Assembly (NCBI RefSeq): GCF_030244015.1
Contig: NZ_JASSYX010000002.1
Span: 682,001 to 746,000, forward strand
Direction: 5' to 3'
From: Pedobacter ginsengisoli
GTDB taxonomy: Bacteria; Bacteroidota; Bacteroidia; Sphingobacteriales; Sphingobacteriaceae
DNA: 64,000 nucleotides
Shown here: positions 18,085-26,175 of the stretch, piece after piece
How the letters are laid out: the number at the start of each line of letters is the position of its first letter
Position numbering within the stretch: position 1 is the first letter of the stretch
The notes under the pieces: model-generated
Told to the model about the DNA's origin: nothing
Databases searched by the model: none
The model's input: the letters and a program-made list of their open reading frames with translations, nothing else
Position numbers and translations under genes: made by a program

Positions 18085-19019
18085 TGGTATTTTATGTTAA
18101 TATTTTTAGAAGTATAGATCTGGTTGTGATCATCCACGATCACACAAGCTACATTATTCAATTGGTTGATCAGGTCCAGCCCGACCTTTACCCCCATAAC
18201 AATGACCGGTGTGGCCAGCGCATCTGCAAGTTCAGCGCTTGGACACAAAATGCTGACGCTTTTGACACCCGTAACCGGAAGGCCAGTTTTAGGATCAATG
18301 GTATGCGAATATTTTTTACCGTCAATTACCGCATATTTTTCATAGTTTCCGGAAGTTGCTATTGCCATGTTGCTGATGCTCAGTGAAGAGAAAGCCTGAT
18401 GCTGCTGATCAGGATCTGCAATTCCGATCGTCCAGGGCTTTCCGCCGGGCTGCGTACCCCAGGTCACGAGATCCCCGGCTGCATTTACGATTCCACTTTG
18501 TATCCCCCTGTTGGTCATGACCTGCTTTGCCAGGTCCGCAGCATAGCCTTTTCCAATTCCCCCAAACCCGATCCGCATCCCTTTTTTCTTTAGCATTATC
18601 GTGCCATTCTCCACGCTGACCACAACATTTTCATAGTTGATCAGTTCCACTGCCTTTAATGCAAGCGCCTGATCAGGCAAAGCCTTCATGTTCACATCAA
18701 AGTTCCACAGGCTTTTGTCGATTGAACCGTAAGTGATATCAAATGCACCCTGGGTAATGGATGAGATTTTAAGCGACCGCAGAACCAATCCAATGACTTC
18801 CTGATCAACTTTCACCGGCCTGATCCCGGCAAAGCGGTTGATCTCATTGACCTGGCTGTGTTCCTTAAATGTACTCAGCAGTTCTTCAATCCTTCTGACC
18901 TCAGCAACAGCTTCCGCAATGGCCAGCTCAGCAGTAACTTTATCCTCACTGACTGCCGTAAACTCAAAACGGTTTCCCATCAGCTTTACAATCTCTCTGT
19001 AAGATGCCGCGCTGGTCAT
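18081..19019 (-). CDS. apbE: FAD:protein FMN transferase (ApbE family)
   Basis: 312 aa. ApbE enzymes move FMN from FAD onto a Thr/Ser of target redox proteins, with Mg2+. Signature segments present: LLSTFKEHSQVNEIN, GAFDITYG, IGFGGIGKGYAADLA (FAD/Mg region), NAAGDLVTWG, ATSGNYEKY and YSHTIDPKTGLP, plus ADALAT near the C-terminus. Unusually for the family it starts without a signal peptide or lipobox (MTSAASYREIVKLMG), so it may act in the cytoplasm. It starts 7 bp after the thioredoxin gene and overlaps the DUF4266 gene by 4 bp. Confidence 0.9.
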   Translation of the reverse strand: MTSAASYREIVKLMGNRFEFTAVSEDKVTAELAIAEAVAEVRRIEELLSTFKEHSQVNEINRFAGIRPVKVDQEVIGLVLRSLKISSITQGAFDITYGSIDKSLWNFDVNMKALPDQALALKAVELINYENVVVSVENGTIMLKKKGMRIGFGGIGKGYAADLAKQVMTNRGIQSGIVNAAGDLVTWGTQPGGKPWTIGIADPDQQHQAFSSLSISNMAIATSGNYEKYAVIDGKKYSHTIDPKTGLPVTGVKSVSILCPSAELADALATPVIVMGVKVGLDLINQLNNVACVIVDDHNQIYTSKNINIKYQ

Positions 19020-19026
19020 GATCTGA

Positions 19027-19458
19027 TTATTTTACCGCAGACTTTGCGAGTTCCTGAACAAATTCTTCAGGACTTTCGTCCGGAAATCCTTCCCAGGTCC
19101 TGATCACTTTACCGTTTTCACTGGTCAGAACAGTGAAGGGAAATTTTCCGTCGGGATTGTAACGTTCTGCCAGCGCTTCGTTGAGCCTGGTCTGTTCTGC
19201 GGAAAGCCTGTTTTTCTTCTGCCTCGGGAAATCTGCCCGTACCAGTACCAGATGCCTTCCGGCGTAGTCCCCAAAAGCGGCGGTTTCCAAAATTTCCTTT
19301 CTTAGCCGGATACATGGGCCGCACCAGTCAGAGCCCGAAAAGTTGATCAGGATCTGCTTATGAGATTCTGCCGCCTGTTTTAAAGCATCGTCAAAATTGC
19401 CCATCCATGTCATTGGAGGTGTGAGTAAAAAGAGAAATGAGACCAGCAGTAGTTTCAT
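19027..19458 (-). CDS. Periplasmic thioredoxin-like protein
   Basis: 143 aa with a signal peptide (MKLLLVSFLFLLTPPM). A thioredoxin fold follows with the redox pair in SDWCGPCIRL (~46-52) and a cis-proline segment KFPFTVL. It resembles the DUF255/thioredoxin_7 branch that reduces or oxidises exported proteins. As first gene of the thioredoxin-apbE-DUF4266-DUF3570-PAP2 run it probably keeps cysteines of an exported partner, perhaps the CGC tail of DUF4266, in the right state (inference). The gap to the upstream histidine kinase gene is 100 bp. Confidence 0.85.
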   Translation of the reverse strand: MKLLLVSFLFLLTPPMTWMGNFDDALKQAAESHKQILINFSGSDWCGPCIRLRKEILETAAFGDYAGRHLVLVRADFPRQKKNRLSAEQTRLNEALAERYNPDGKFPFTVLTSENGKVIRTWEGFPDESPEEFVQELAKSAVK

Positions 19459-19558
19459 GATATTTAAAAATAAGACCCCTAAACCGCAGGCAATATCCGG
19501 CTCAAATCTGGAGACAATATGAAGTTGAATGTTAAAATTGGTTAACAGCTAAAAGCCC

Positions 19559-20824
19559 TCATGGTAATGCACTTTTGAAAATGATCTCAAAACAATGCCG
19601 GTCACCTGCATACACATAACTGAATCCAAAATGCTGCCGGTTACAGATCTGCTTAAGGATCGACAACCCCAGGCCCGTACCCTCAGAGTTACTGTCCTTA
19701 TAAAAACGGTTGAATATCTTATTTGCATCCAGAGCTTTGGCAATTCCCGTATTTTTAAAGACAATACCCGTCTGCGACAGCTGAATCTCTATATTCCCGT
19801 TTTCGTAATTGTGCCTGATCGAATTGCTCAGCAGGTTATTGACCAATATTTCAAACAATTGCCTGTTTGTTTCCAGATGTACAGGGTTAAGGGTGGTGAT
19901 CAGGCTTAAGTTCCTGTTTTGGATCAGCTCCTGAAAATAACTCACCCGTTCGACCACCAGTGCAGAAACATCAACATTTTCTGTATCACGAATGAGGTCA
20001 TTGTCTATTTTTACCAACAGAAGTAAACTCTGGTTGAGTTTTGTTAACCTGGAGGTAGCCTTATAGAGGTCAGCCAGTGTTTCACTTTCTTCCTTTCCAA
20101 GCCGGTCTGACTGCAGCATGGTGTCCAGTTTTGAATTGATCACCGCAAGCGGGGTCATCATTTCATGCGACGCATTTTCTGTAAAAAGCCGGACCTCCCG
20201 GAAATCCGACCGGATACGGAGTGAAATGTCCAGAATCGCCTGGTTCAGTTCACGAAATTCCTGGACAGGAGTGTCAATTACCTCAAATGGCTTGTCGTGG
20301 TTTAAGTTGAAGGTTTTGAGATTGTCCAGTATCTGCCTGAACGGACGCCACAATTTTCTGGTCATAAACCGGTTGACCAGCAACAGTGCGAGCAATAATA
20401 GTAAGACTGGAGAAATGATGACCAGCAAAATGCTTTTGATCTGCTCTTCCCGTTCCACTTTAGAAGTTAAAATTAATACCTGGTAATTTGAACCCCTAAA
20501 GCTTACTCCGGTCCTAAGGTACCTCGCTGCCTCCCGGATGCGTTTCTTTGGATTAAAAAATAGGGTGTCGGCAAATTTTTTAACCGTATCTGCATGTTTG
20601 ACTTTCTTGTATTCTATTACCAGGTCATCAAACAAATCTGGCGCGGGGGTAATATTCCGGCTATGCGTAAAATCTCTGACCTCCATTAACTCCTCTACCA
20701 GGTGGTTGTCTATTTGTTTGTTGAGGTAAAAGCTCAGGGTACGGTAAAAAAGAAAGCCGATGCAAATCAGCCCGATAGTGCTCACAAATAATAAGATCCT
20801 GTTATAACCGGTAAGTAACTTCAT
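19559..20824 (-). CDS. Sensor histidine kinase
   Basis: 421 aa membrane-bound kinase. The first transmembrane helix is at ~9-29, then a periplasmic sensor of ~110 residues with no recognisable domain, and the second helix at ~128-148. HisKA has phospho-acceptor His in ENASHEMMTPLAV (~220). The HATPase domain has N-box NNLLSNSIRHN and G-box GTGLGLSIL. It lies 2 bp after the response regulator gene; the two form a pair. Sensor input is unknown. The position in front of thioredoxin-apbE-DUF4266-DUF3570 suggests control of that set. Confidence 0.92.
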   Translation of the reverse strand: MKLLTGYNRILLFVSTIGLICIGFLFYRTLSFYLNKQIDNHLVEELMEVRDFTHSRNITPAPDLFDDLVIEYKKVKHADTVKKFADTLFFNPKKRIREAARYLRTGVSFRGSNYQVLILTSKVEREEQIKSILLVIISPVLLLLLALLLVNRFMTRKLWRPFRQILDNLKTFNLNHDKPFEVIDTPVQEFRELNQAILDISLRIRSDFREVRLFTENASHEMMTPLAVINSKLDTMLQSDRLGKEESETLADLYKATSRLTKLNQSLLLLVKIDNDLIRDTENVDVSALVVERVSYFQELIQNRNLSLITTLNPVHLETNRQLFEILVNNLLSNSIRHNYENGNIEIQLSQTGIVFKNTGIAKALDANKIFNRFYKDSNSEGTGLGLSILKQICNRQHFGFSYVYAGDRHCFEIIFKSALP

Positions 20825-20826
20825 TT

Positions 20827-21498
20827 TTATTGAAATTTATAGCCAACGCCATATATGGAGTGAAAGTAGTCTTTACACCCAGCATCTGTTAATTTCTTCC
20901 GGATGTTTTTAATGTGCGTGTAGATGAAATCAAAACTGTCTGCCATATCCGCGTCTTCACCCCAAATGTGTACCGCGGCAGCAGATTTTGAAATTACTTT
21001 AGACTTATTGGTCACAAAATATAAAAGAATATCAAACTCCTTTTTTGTCAGATAAGTCTGCTTGTTATTCACTTTTACTTCCTTTGAGATGACATCAATT
21101 TCAATCTCATTGAATATCAGCTGGTCATTTCCCTGAAAATTTCTCCTTCGGACAATGGCTGTAATTCTCGCATTAAGTTCTGAAAGATGAAAAGGTTTGA
21201 CCAGGTAATCGTCTGCCCCGAGGCTCAATCCTTCAACCCGGTGTGCTATCGAATCCCTCGCTGAGATGATCAGTACGCCATCCTGCTTTTTTAGTTTTTT
21301 TAGTCTTCTGAGTAATTCTAAACCTTCTCCGTCCGGTAAACCCAGATCCAAAAGAATACAATCATAATCATATATGCTGATCTTTTCAATCGCATTGTCG
21401 AAAGTAACCGCGATGTCACAGACGTTTCCCTCAGCAGTCAGATACTGCAGAATACTTCTTCTCAGACTTTCTTCGTCTTCTATGATCAGCAACTTCAT
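20827..21498 (-). CDS. OmpR/PhoB-family response regulator
   Basis: About 223 aa from the ATG at 21498 (MKLLIIEDEESLRRSIL). The longer frame to 21513 would use TTG. The receiver domain has acidic pocket EDE (8-10), phospho-acceptor Asp in CILLDLGLPDG, Ser in IISARDS and Lys in LVKPFHLSEL. A C-terminal winged helix (about 125-223) has LTKKEFDILLYFVTN and FIYTHIKNIRKKL, the recognition helix region. It overlaps functionally with the kinase 2 bp downstream. OmpR-family proteins bind 11-bp direct repeats, and such arrays lie 170-270 bp upstream (21670-21768). Confidence 0.92.
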   Translation of the reverse strand: MKLLIIEDEESLRRSILQYLTAEGNVCDIAVTFDNAIEKISIYDYDCILLDLGLPDGEGLELLRRLKKLKKQDGVLIISARDSIAHRVEGLSLGADDYLVKPFHLSELNARITAIVRRRNFQGNDQLIFNEIEIDVISKEVKVNNKQTYLTKKEFDILLYFVTNKSKVISKSAAAVHIWGEDADMADSFDFIYTHIKNIRKKLTDAGCKDYFHSIYGVGYKFQ

Positions 21499-21669
21499 CC
21501 CGTAAATATCCAATTAAAATCTGAAGACTCTTTGAAGTTAATTGAAAGTCAGTCAACAGATGTGTCGGATTTTTTTGTCATCTGACCATAATATTGAGTG
21601 CCTTAACAAGTAGTTATTAATAAAGACTAGATATTAACTGATAAAATACATATAAACACCTGAATTAAC

Positions 21670-21724
21670 TTACCCTTGAGTTACTGTTAGATTACCCTTG
21701 GAATACCCTTAAATTACCCAATAG
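21670..21724 (+). repeat. Array A: five 11-bp direct repeats (TTACCC units)
   Basis: TTACCC or near copies begin at 21670, 21681 (TTACTG), 21692, 21703 (ATACCC) and 21714, exactly 11 bp apart. Consensus unit is TTACCCTTnGA. An 11-bp head-to-tail period is the binding geometry of OmpR/PhoB-family regulators, one of which is encoded next door. The array faces array B. Confidence 0.75.
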
Positions 21725-21768
21725 GGTATCCCAACCCTATTCCAAGGGTATTCCAATAGTATTTCAAT
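21725..21768 (-). repeat. Array B: four 11-bp direct repeats (TATTCCAA units)
   Basis: TATCCCAA (21727), TATTCCAA (21738), TATTCCAA (21749) and TATTTCAA (21760) are spaced by exactly 11 bp. The unit is the reverse complement of the array A unit, so the arrays point toward each other. GGAATACCCTT at 21700-21710 pairs with AAGGGTATTCC at 21744-21754, so the region can also form a large hairpin. Confidence 0.72.
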
Positions 21769-21853
21769 TATTGATTTTATCTTATATTAAATAATCATCA
21801 TATCAAAATTATTCAAAACAATGCTGCAATTTAAGTGTTCTCTTCAGTAACGG

Positions 21854-21877
21854 GCCTGTAGCGCAGGCTTTTGTTTT
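21854..21877 (+). terminator. Terminator-like hairpin in the DUF6266 leader
   Basis: Stem GCCTG/CAGGC with loop TAGCG (21854-21868) is followed by TTTTGTTTTT, 18 nt before the DUF6266 start codon. It has the shape of an intrinsic terminator but no gene precedes it on this strand, so it could act as an attenuator or a cap against antisense or upstream transcription. Confidence 0.45.
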
Positions 21878-21895
21878 TATAAACGGAAATGAATT

Positions 21896-22564
21896 ATGGC
21901 GGTTACAGAAAACGGCCCTGGCGGTAATCACAGGGGTAAATTGGGCAATGTTGTTTATTACATGCTGAACGGTAAGAACGTATCGCGTGAAATTGGCGTG
22001 ACCACCAAACCGCCTACCGAGCTGCAGCTAAAATACCGGATGGAAACCAAATTGTGCAGCGGGCTGCTGCGCCGTTTACTGGATTTTATCAATACGGGCT
22101 TTGGCATTCAGGCGATAAGGGCCAGGGACAATGCTTTTAACCAGGCGGTTAAATACAACAAGAAGAACATCATCAAAGGCAGCTATCCTGACCTGGAAAT
22201 TGCCTACGACCAGCTCCTGGTGAGCAAGGGGCCGCTAAAGCCCGCGCAGAACTGGTCGGTGACGCCAATCCCGGTCGGGCTGCAGTACAGCTGGGATACC
22301 GACCCGGGGATGCCCTGGCCGGAAGCTACCGATCAGGTGATGATGCTGGCCTGGTTTCCAAAACAGGAAAAAGTTTTCTTTACGCTTTTCGGCAACAGCA
22401 GGTTATCCGGAGGCGATGTACTGGAAATATCGCCAAGCCTGCAGGGGGAATACATGGAAACCTACCTGTCCTTTATTGGCGCCAACAGAAAGCAGCTGGC
22501 AGACAGCACTTATACGGGGAGTTTTAATGCAGAATCTCCGGAAATCTTACAAATAAATTCCTGA
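21896..22564 (+). CDS. DUF6266 family protein (first of pair)
   Basis: 222 aa. Family hallmarks are a Gly-rich opening (GNHRGKLGNVVYYMLNGKNV), then PPTELQLKYRMETKL and INTGFGIQ, and a C-terminal half of beta strands (QYSWD, EKVFFTLFGNS, MYLSFIGA-like ending). There is no signal peptide or membrane helix. DUF6266 proteins are common in Pedobacter and Sphingobacterium and have no known function. The gene is followed after 2 bp by a paralogue, so they are co-translated. Divergent from the response-regulator operon across the 11-bp repeat arrays. Confidence 0.8.
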   Translation: MAVTENGPGGNHRGKLGNVVYYMLNGKNVSREIGVTTKPPTELQLKYRMETKLCSGLLRRLLDFINTGFGIQAIRARDNAFNQAVKYNKKNIIKGSYPDLEIAYDQLLVSKGPLKPAQNWSVTPIPVGLQYSWDTDPGMPWPEATDQVMMLAWFPKQEKVFFTLFGNSRLSGGDVLEISPSLQGEYMETYLSFIGANRKQLADSTYTGSFNAESPEILQINS

Positions 22565-22566
22565 TC

Positions 22567-23205
22567 ATGGGCATACAAAAATCGGGGATATTGGGCCCCT
22601 TTCGCAATAAAGTAGGGGCGGTGGTTGGCCGCCGTCACCGGGGACAGGACCTGATGACCGGGCTTCCCCGGAAAAGCAATAAACCGGCCACTGCGAAGCA
22701 GCTGGAGACACAGCATCTATTTGGCCTGCTGAACAGTTTTTTGAGTGCGATTGACCGGCTGGTGAACACCGGCTTTAAGGCCTTTGTGAAAAACAACAGC
22801 CCGGTGAATGCGGCCTTCGCTTATAATTATGACCATGCCTTTGTAAAAGAAGGCAGCGAATACCGGCTCAATTATCCGAAGCTAATGTACAGCAGGGGAC
22901 ATATGGTTAGGCCGGAAGGGGCGCAGGTGGCATCGGACGGGGGAAAGATAGTTTTTAGCTGGCTGCCGCAAAACCAGTCGGCTTATTGCCAGTATACCGA
23001 TCAGGCCAGTTTCCTGGTATACAATCCGGTAAAGGAAAAGGTGATGATCCGGCCTGGGGCAGTGAACAGGTACGCGCAAAGTTTTGAGGTGGAAATGCCG
23101 GCAGACTACCCGGGTGATGCCCTGCATTGCTACATGAGCTTTGCCTCTGCCGATGGGAAGATGCAGGGCGATAGTCTGTATGTTGGTGAGGTTACGGTGG
23201 TTTAA
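22567..23205 (+). CDS. DUF6266 family protein (second of pair)
   Basis: 212 aa paralogue of the preceding gene, with the same order of motifs: SGILGPFRNKVGAVVGRRHR, PATAKQLETQHLFGLLN, DRLVNTGFKAF, then beta-rich FSWLPQ, SFLVYNPVKEKV and CYMSFASADGKMQGDSLYVG. Cytoplasmic by sequence. The stop codon overlaps by 4 bp the stop of the convergent aldolase gene. The pair may be a two-subunit assembly; function unknown. Confidence 0.8.
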   Translation: MGIQKSGILGPFRNKVGAVVGRRHRGQDLMTGLPRKSNKPATAKQLETQHLFGLLNSFLSAIDRLVNTGFKAFVKNNSPVNAAFAYNYDHAFVKEGSEYRLNYPKLMYSRGHMVRPEGAQVASDGGKIVFSWLPQNQSAYCQYTDQASFLVYNPVKEKVMIRPGAVNRYAQSFEVEMPADYPGDALHCYMSFASADGKMQGDSLYVGEVTVV

Positions 23206-24275
23206 GCAATTTGGATCTGTTCATCCATGTAGACCTGCTGAATTGCATTTAACAATTCAATTCCTTCCCTGTAGGGCCTCTGGAATGCCTTTCTTCCGGC
23301 AATGATGCCAGTGCCGCCGGCACGCTTGTTGATGACTGCAGTCTTTACTGCCACGCTGAGGTCAGAGCTGCCAAGCGAAGGCCCCCCTGAGTTGATCAGG
23401 CCCACGCGCCCCGCAAAACAGTTCATGACCTGATACCTGCAAAGGTCTATCGGATGCGGCGAAGTAAGCGAACTGTACATCCGTTGGTCAAACTTACCAT
23501 AGTTTTGTCCTTGTGCATTTAATGCGGGATACCCTCCGTTGATGTCCGGTAATTTTTGTTTGATGACGTCAGCGTGCATATTCGCACCCAGATAATTGGC
23601 CTGACCAGTCAGATCAGCGGCCGTATGGTAATTTTTTCCATTCTGAATAAAGTGATCGTTTCTCAAATAACACCACAATATTGTGAACATACCCAGTTCA
23701 TGGGCGTGTTCAAAGGCGCTGGCAATGACTTCAATTTGCCTGGAAGATTCGGCTGAACCAAAATACACCGTTGCACCAATTCCGCAGGCGCCCGCATTCC
23801 AGGCATTTCTCACTGAACTGAAAATAACCTGGTCATATTTATTGGGAAAGCTCAGCAGCTCATTGTGGTTTAGTTTAGCGATGAAGGGAATGTGATGTGC
23901 ATATCTCCTGGATAAAGCTGAGAGAATGGCTGTTGAACTTACTACCGCATTGCAGCCGGCTTCCAGGGCCAGCCTGATGATGTTTTCAGGATCGAAATAG
24001 ATGGGGTTTGGACAAAATGATGCTCCCGCTGAATGTTCTATGCCCTGGTCTACCGGAAGAATGGACAGGTAGCCGGTTCCGCTGAGCCTGCCTGAATTGA
24101 ATAGTGTCGTTAAACTGCATATGGTTTTAGTGCTTCTGGAGGAGTTGAGCAAAACCCGCTCTATGAAATCCCGTCCGGGCAGGTTCAGCTGTGATTTAGG
24201 GATGGCCTCGCATTGATAACTAAGCAGCGATTGCTGCTGATCGCCAAGCAGGGAGATGAGCTGATTGTGGTCCAT
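23202..24275 (-). CDS. fbaB: Class I fructose-bisphosphate aldolase (DhnA/FbaB type)
   Basis: 357 aa TIM-barrel aldolase of the archaeal/E. coli FbaB type. It cleaves fructose-1,6-bisphosphate to DHAP and glyceraldehyde-3-phosphate by a Schiff base. Recognisable segments are LSILPVDQGIEHSAGASF, IPFIAKLNHNELLSFP, GACGIGATVYFGS, LWCYLRN, GLINSGGPS (phosphate loop) and KRAGGTGIIAGRKAFQRP. It is the last gene of the BON-small membrane protein-USP-aldolase run (2 bp after the USP gene), so it falls under the FNR-like boxes upstream of BON. It supplies a glycolytic step to the stress island. Confidence 0.88.
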   Translation of the reverse strand: MDHNQLISLLGDQQQSLLSYQCEAIPKSQLNLPGRDFIERVLLNSSRSTKTICSLTTLFNSGRLSGTGYLSILPVDQGIEHSAGASFCPNPIYFDPENIIRLALEAGCNAVVSSTAILSALSRRYAHHIPFIAKLNHNELLSFPNKYDQVIFSSVRNAWNAGACGIGATVYFGSAESSRQIEVIASAFEHAHELGMFTILWCYLRNDHFIQNGKNYHTAADLTGQANYLGANMHADVIKQKLPDINGGYPALNAQGQNYGKFDQRMYSSLTSPHPIDLCRYQVMNCFAGRVGLINSGGPSLGSSDLSVAVKTAVINKRAGGTGIIAGRKAFQRPYREGIELLNAIQQVYMDEQIQIA

Positions 24276-24276
24276 A

Positions 24277-25137
24277 TTAAAGGGAGTTATTTTTTTCGGG
24301 AATGATCAATAAAGGAATATTGGTTTTACCGGCCATTTTCCGGCTATGACTTGCAGAGAGGATATCCTCCATAAGGCTTCGTTTTCTATGTGTCATGACA
24401 AGCAGGTCAATTCGTTCAGCTTCGCAAAGTAATTTTAACTGTTTTTCTACCGGTCCTTTTATCGCGGTCTTAACTGAAACTCTGAGCTGATCAGTAAGCT
24501 TTTTGATTCTGGCGGTCAGGTGCTGTTCCAGGGTGTGATCAGGGTTAGGCCTGCGCTGGTCAGCAACACGGAAAAGAAACAGTTCCGCGTTCAGTTTTTC
24601 GGCAAATGCGGATACGAGCTCCAGTGTGTCTAAATCGATGTCGCGGCTATCCGACGCAAGGGCTATCTTAGAGATGTTATGGTATGTAGACTCTGCCGGA
24701 ACTACCAGAACAGGGACTTTTGCGATATCAATAAGCTCAGATACATGATTGCCTAAAAACCATTCTACCAGTCCTTTATTGCTATGAATGCCGACAATCA
24801 CTATGCCGGGCTGGTACTGCTGAACGAGTTTAAATACAGTGTCTACTACTCTTCCGACTTCTTCGATACAGGTAATGAACGAATGAAAATTCTGATCATT
24901 GTCCAGTCCCTCCAGTTTTTTTCTGGTTTGATCCAGGTCATTTTTACTTTCTGAGACCATATGGTCATATCCCGATAAAGGAAGCACAGGTACTTCAAAC
25001 TGCGGGATCTCGGCTGGAATGTTCATCACATTACAGAGCAGGACATTGGCTTTCAATTGTCTGGCAAGCCGGTAGCCATAAATGACCGCGTTTTCTGCGG
25101 TTGCGGAAAAATCGGTCAACAGAAGGATATTTTTCAT
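24277..25137 (-). CDS. Universal stress protein, tandem UspA domains
   Basis: 286 aa with two UspA domains (about 1-145 and 146-286). The first opens with ILLLTDFSATAENAVIYGYRLA and ends VGIHSNKGLVEWFLGNHVSELIDIAKVPVLVVP. The second contains KIALASDSRDIDLDTLELV and a weaker nucleotide loop THRKRSLMEDILSASHSRKMAGKTNIPLLIIP. Cytoplasmic. Such proteins support survival under oxygen limitation or energy stress. It sits between a small membrane protein gene (11 bp gap) and the aldolase (2 bp gap). Confidence 0.92.
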   Translation of the reverse strand: MKNILLLTDFSATAENAVIYGYRLARQLKANVLLCNVMNIPAEIPQFEVPVLPLSGYDHMVSESKNDLDQTRKKLEGLDNDQNFHSFITCIEEVGRVVDTVFKLVQQYQPGIVIVGIHSNKGLVEWFLGNHVSELIDIAKVPVLVVPAESTYHNISKIALASDSRDIDLDTLELVSAFAEKLNAELFLFRVADQRRPNPDHTLEQHLTARIKKLTDQLRVSVKTAIKGPVEKQLKLLCEAERIDLLVMTHRKRSLMEDILSASHSRKMAGKTNIPLLIIPEKNNSL

Positions 25138-25148
25138 GAGGAAAACAA

Positions 25149-25355
25149 TTAGATGTGGAGGTATTCAAATAATTTGTACACCAGTACTGCCGGCCAGAAG
25201 ATGGCTTCAATGATTCCAAGGATACCTGTCCAGAGGGTCTGGGCATGCTGAATGAAATAGATCAGCGCACCAATGACGCCGAACCCATAGATCGCCGAGT
25301 GTATCTGTGTTCCGGTTATTGTTGTTTGGGTTTTCATGTGATGAGATTTTGTCAT
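25149..25355 (-). CDS. Small membrane protein
   Basis: 68 aa (or 62 from the internal ATG at 25337, MKTQTTITG). Two hydrophobic segments: IYGFGVIGALIYFI and GILGIIEAIFWPAVLVYKLF. No known catalytic motif. It lies between BON and USP genes in one transcription unit, and similar short membrane proteins often accompany stress proteins in Bacteroidota and other phyla. Function unknown. Confidence 0.65.
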   Translation of the reverse strand: MTKSHHMKTQTTITGTQIHSAIYGFGVIGALIYFIQHAQTLWTGILGIIEAIFWPAVLVYKLFEYLHI

Positions 25356-25406
25356 TGAAGAAACCGCCTTAGCTACACTTAAAGCGGTTCCTTTTTGAAT
25401 TAATTG

Positions 25407-26078
25407 CTAATTGTAGGCCAGTTCTGGGATTTCGATACTCAGGTGATTTTCCACCGAAGTCACTCCCGGAGCCGCCCATGCAGCGTCAGCGGCGTCATCT
25501 CTTTCTGTAAAGGACCTCACTTTTCCGCGCAGGATCACTTTACTGCCTGATACGCTTACATCAATGGCTTTGGCGTCAATACTGGCGTGGCGCTGAAAAG
25601 CGGCGCCGATTTTTTCCTCAATGCCATCGGCCGAAACCCTGGGTTTCAGGCTGATGAGGTTAATGACCATTCTAACCCCGGTGAGTGATTCGATTGATCT
25701 TTTGGCTTGTGTACGCTGGTAGTCCCACTCTACTTCCCCTTCGAGTTTGACAATGCCGTCTTCCACTTTGATCTTGATCTTTTCTTCCTGAACGGCGGAG
25801 TTCCATTTCAAAGCAGTTAGTGCTGCAGCTGCAATTTCGCTGTCGGTCCTGGCGTATAAAGGAGAGGAGCCAACCTGAATGTCTTCTGCGACAGCCTTTA
25901 CGCCCGAAACACGTTTAGCGGCACGTTCTGCGCTTAGCTTTTTAAGGTAGGTATCTACCTGTCCGGATAACGTAACGACGCCATCTTTGGCAGTTACACC
26001 AATTTCGGAGGTCTTTAATCCAGGTTCCCATTTGAGTTCGTCCATTACGTCTTTTTGAATTTGAACATCAGTTTTCAT
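25407..26078 (-). CDS. Triple BON-domain protein
   Basis: 223 aa with three BON domains in tandem (about 5-70, 78-147, 150-218). Each opens with a helix and ends in a beta unit such as VTLSGQVDTYLKKLSAERAA, VKLEGEVEWDYQRTQAKRS and VILRGKVRSFTERDDAADAA. There is no signal peptide, so it is probably cytoplasmic, unlike periplasmic OsmY. BON domains bind lipid or phospholipid surfaces, and OsmY-type proteins protect the envelope under stress. First gene of the BON-membrane protein-USP-aldolase unit; FNR-like boxes lie upstream. Confidence 0.9.
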   Translation of the reverse strand: MKTDVQIQKDVMDELKWEPGLKTSEIGVTAKDGVVTLSGQVDTYLKKLSAERAAKRVSGVKAVAEDIQVGSSPLYARTDSEIAAAALTALKWNSAVQEEKIKIKVEDGIVKLEGEVEWDYQRTQAKRSIESLTGVRMVINLISLKPRVSADGIEEKIGAAFQRHASIDAKAIDVSVSGSKVILRGKVRSFTERDDAADAAWAAPGVTSVENHLSIEIPELAYN

Positions 26079-26116
26079 AATCCTTAAAATTTAAATTAAT
26101 AATTGGTTGATTTTTT

Positions 26117-26125
26117 CAAAGGCTA
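26117..26125 (-). promoter_or_regulatory. Candidate -7 element for the BON operon
   Basis: Read on the minus strand this is TAGCCTTTG, one base longer than the TAnnTTTG consensus, about 40 bp upstream of the BON start. It is weak on its own, but the FNR-like box at 26176-26187 lies upstream in activating position. Confidence 0.3.
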
Positions 26126-26175
26126 ATTTCTTGCTGTCTCAGGGATTTTCATATGAGGGTAATTACCCGGACTCA

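Larger units (their letters stand above)
21499..21895. other. 397-bp divergent intergenic region with phased repeats
   Basis: No gene is visible. It separates the minus-strand response-regulator operon from the plus-strand DUF6266 pair. It holds two head-to-head arrays of 11-bp repeats (21670-21768) and a terminator-like hairpin just before DUF6266 (21854-21877). The remainder is AT-rich. Confidence 0.7.
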
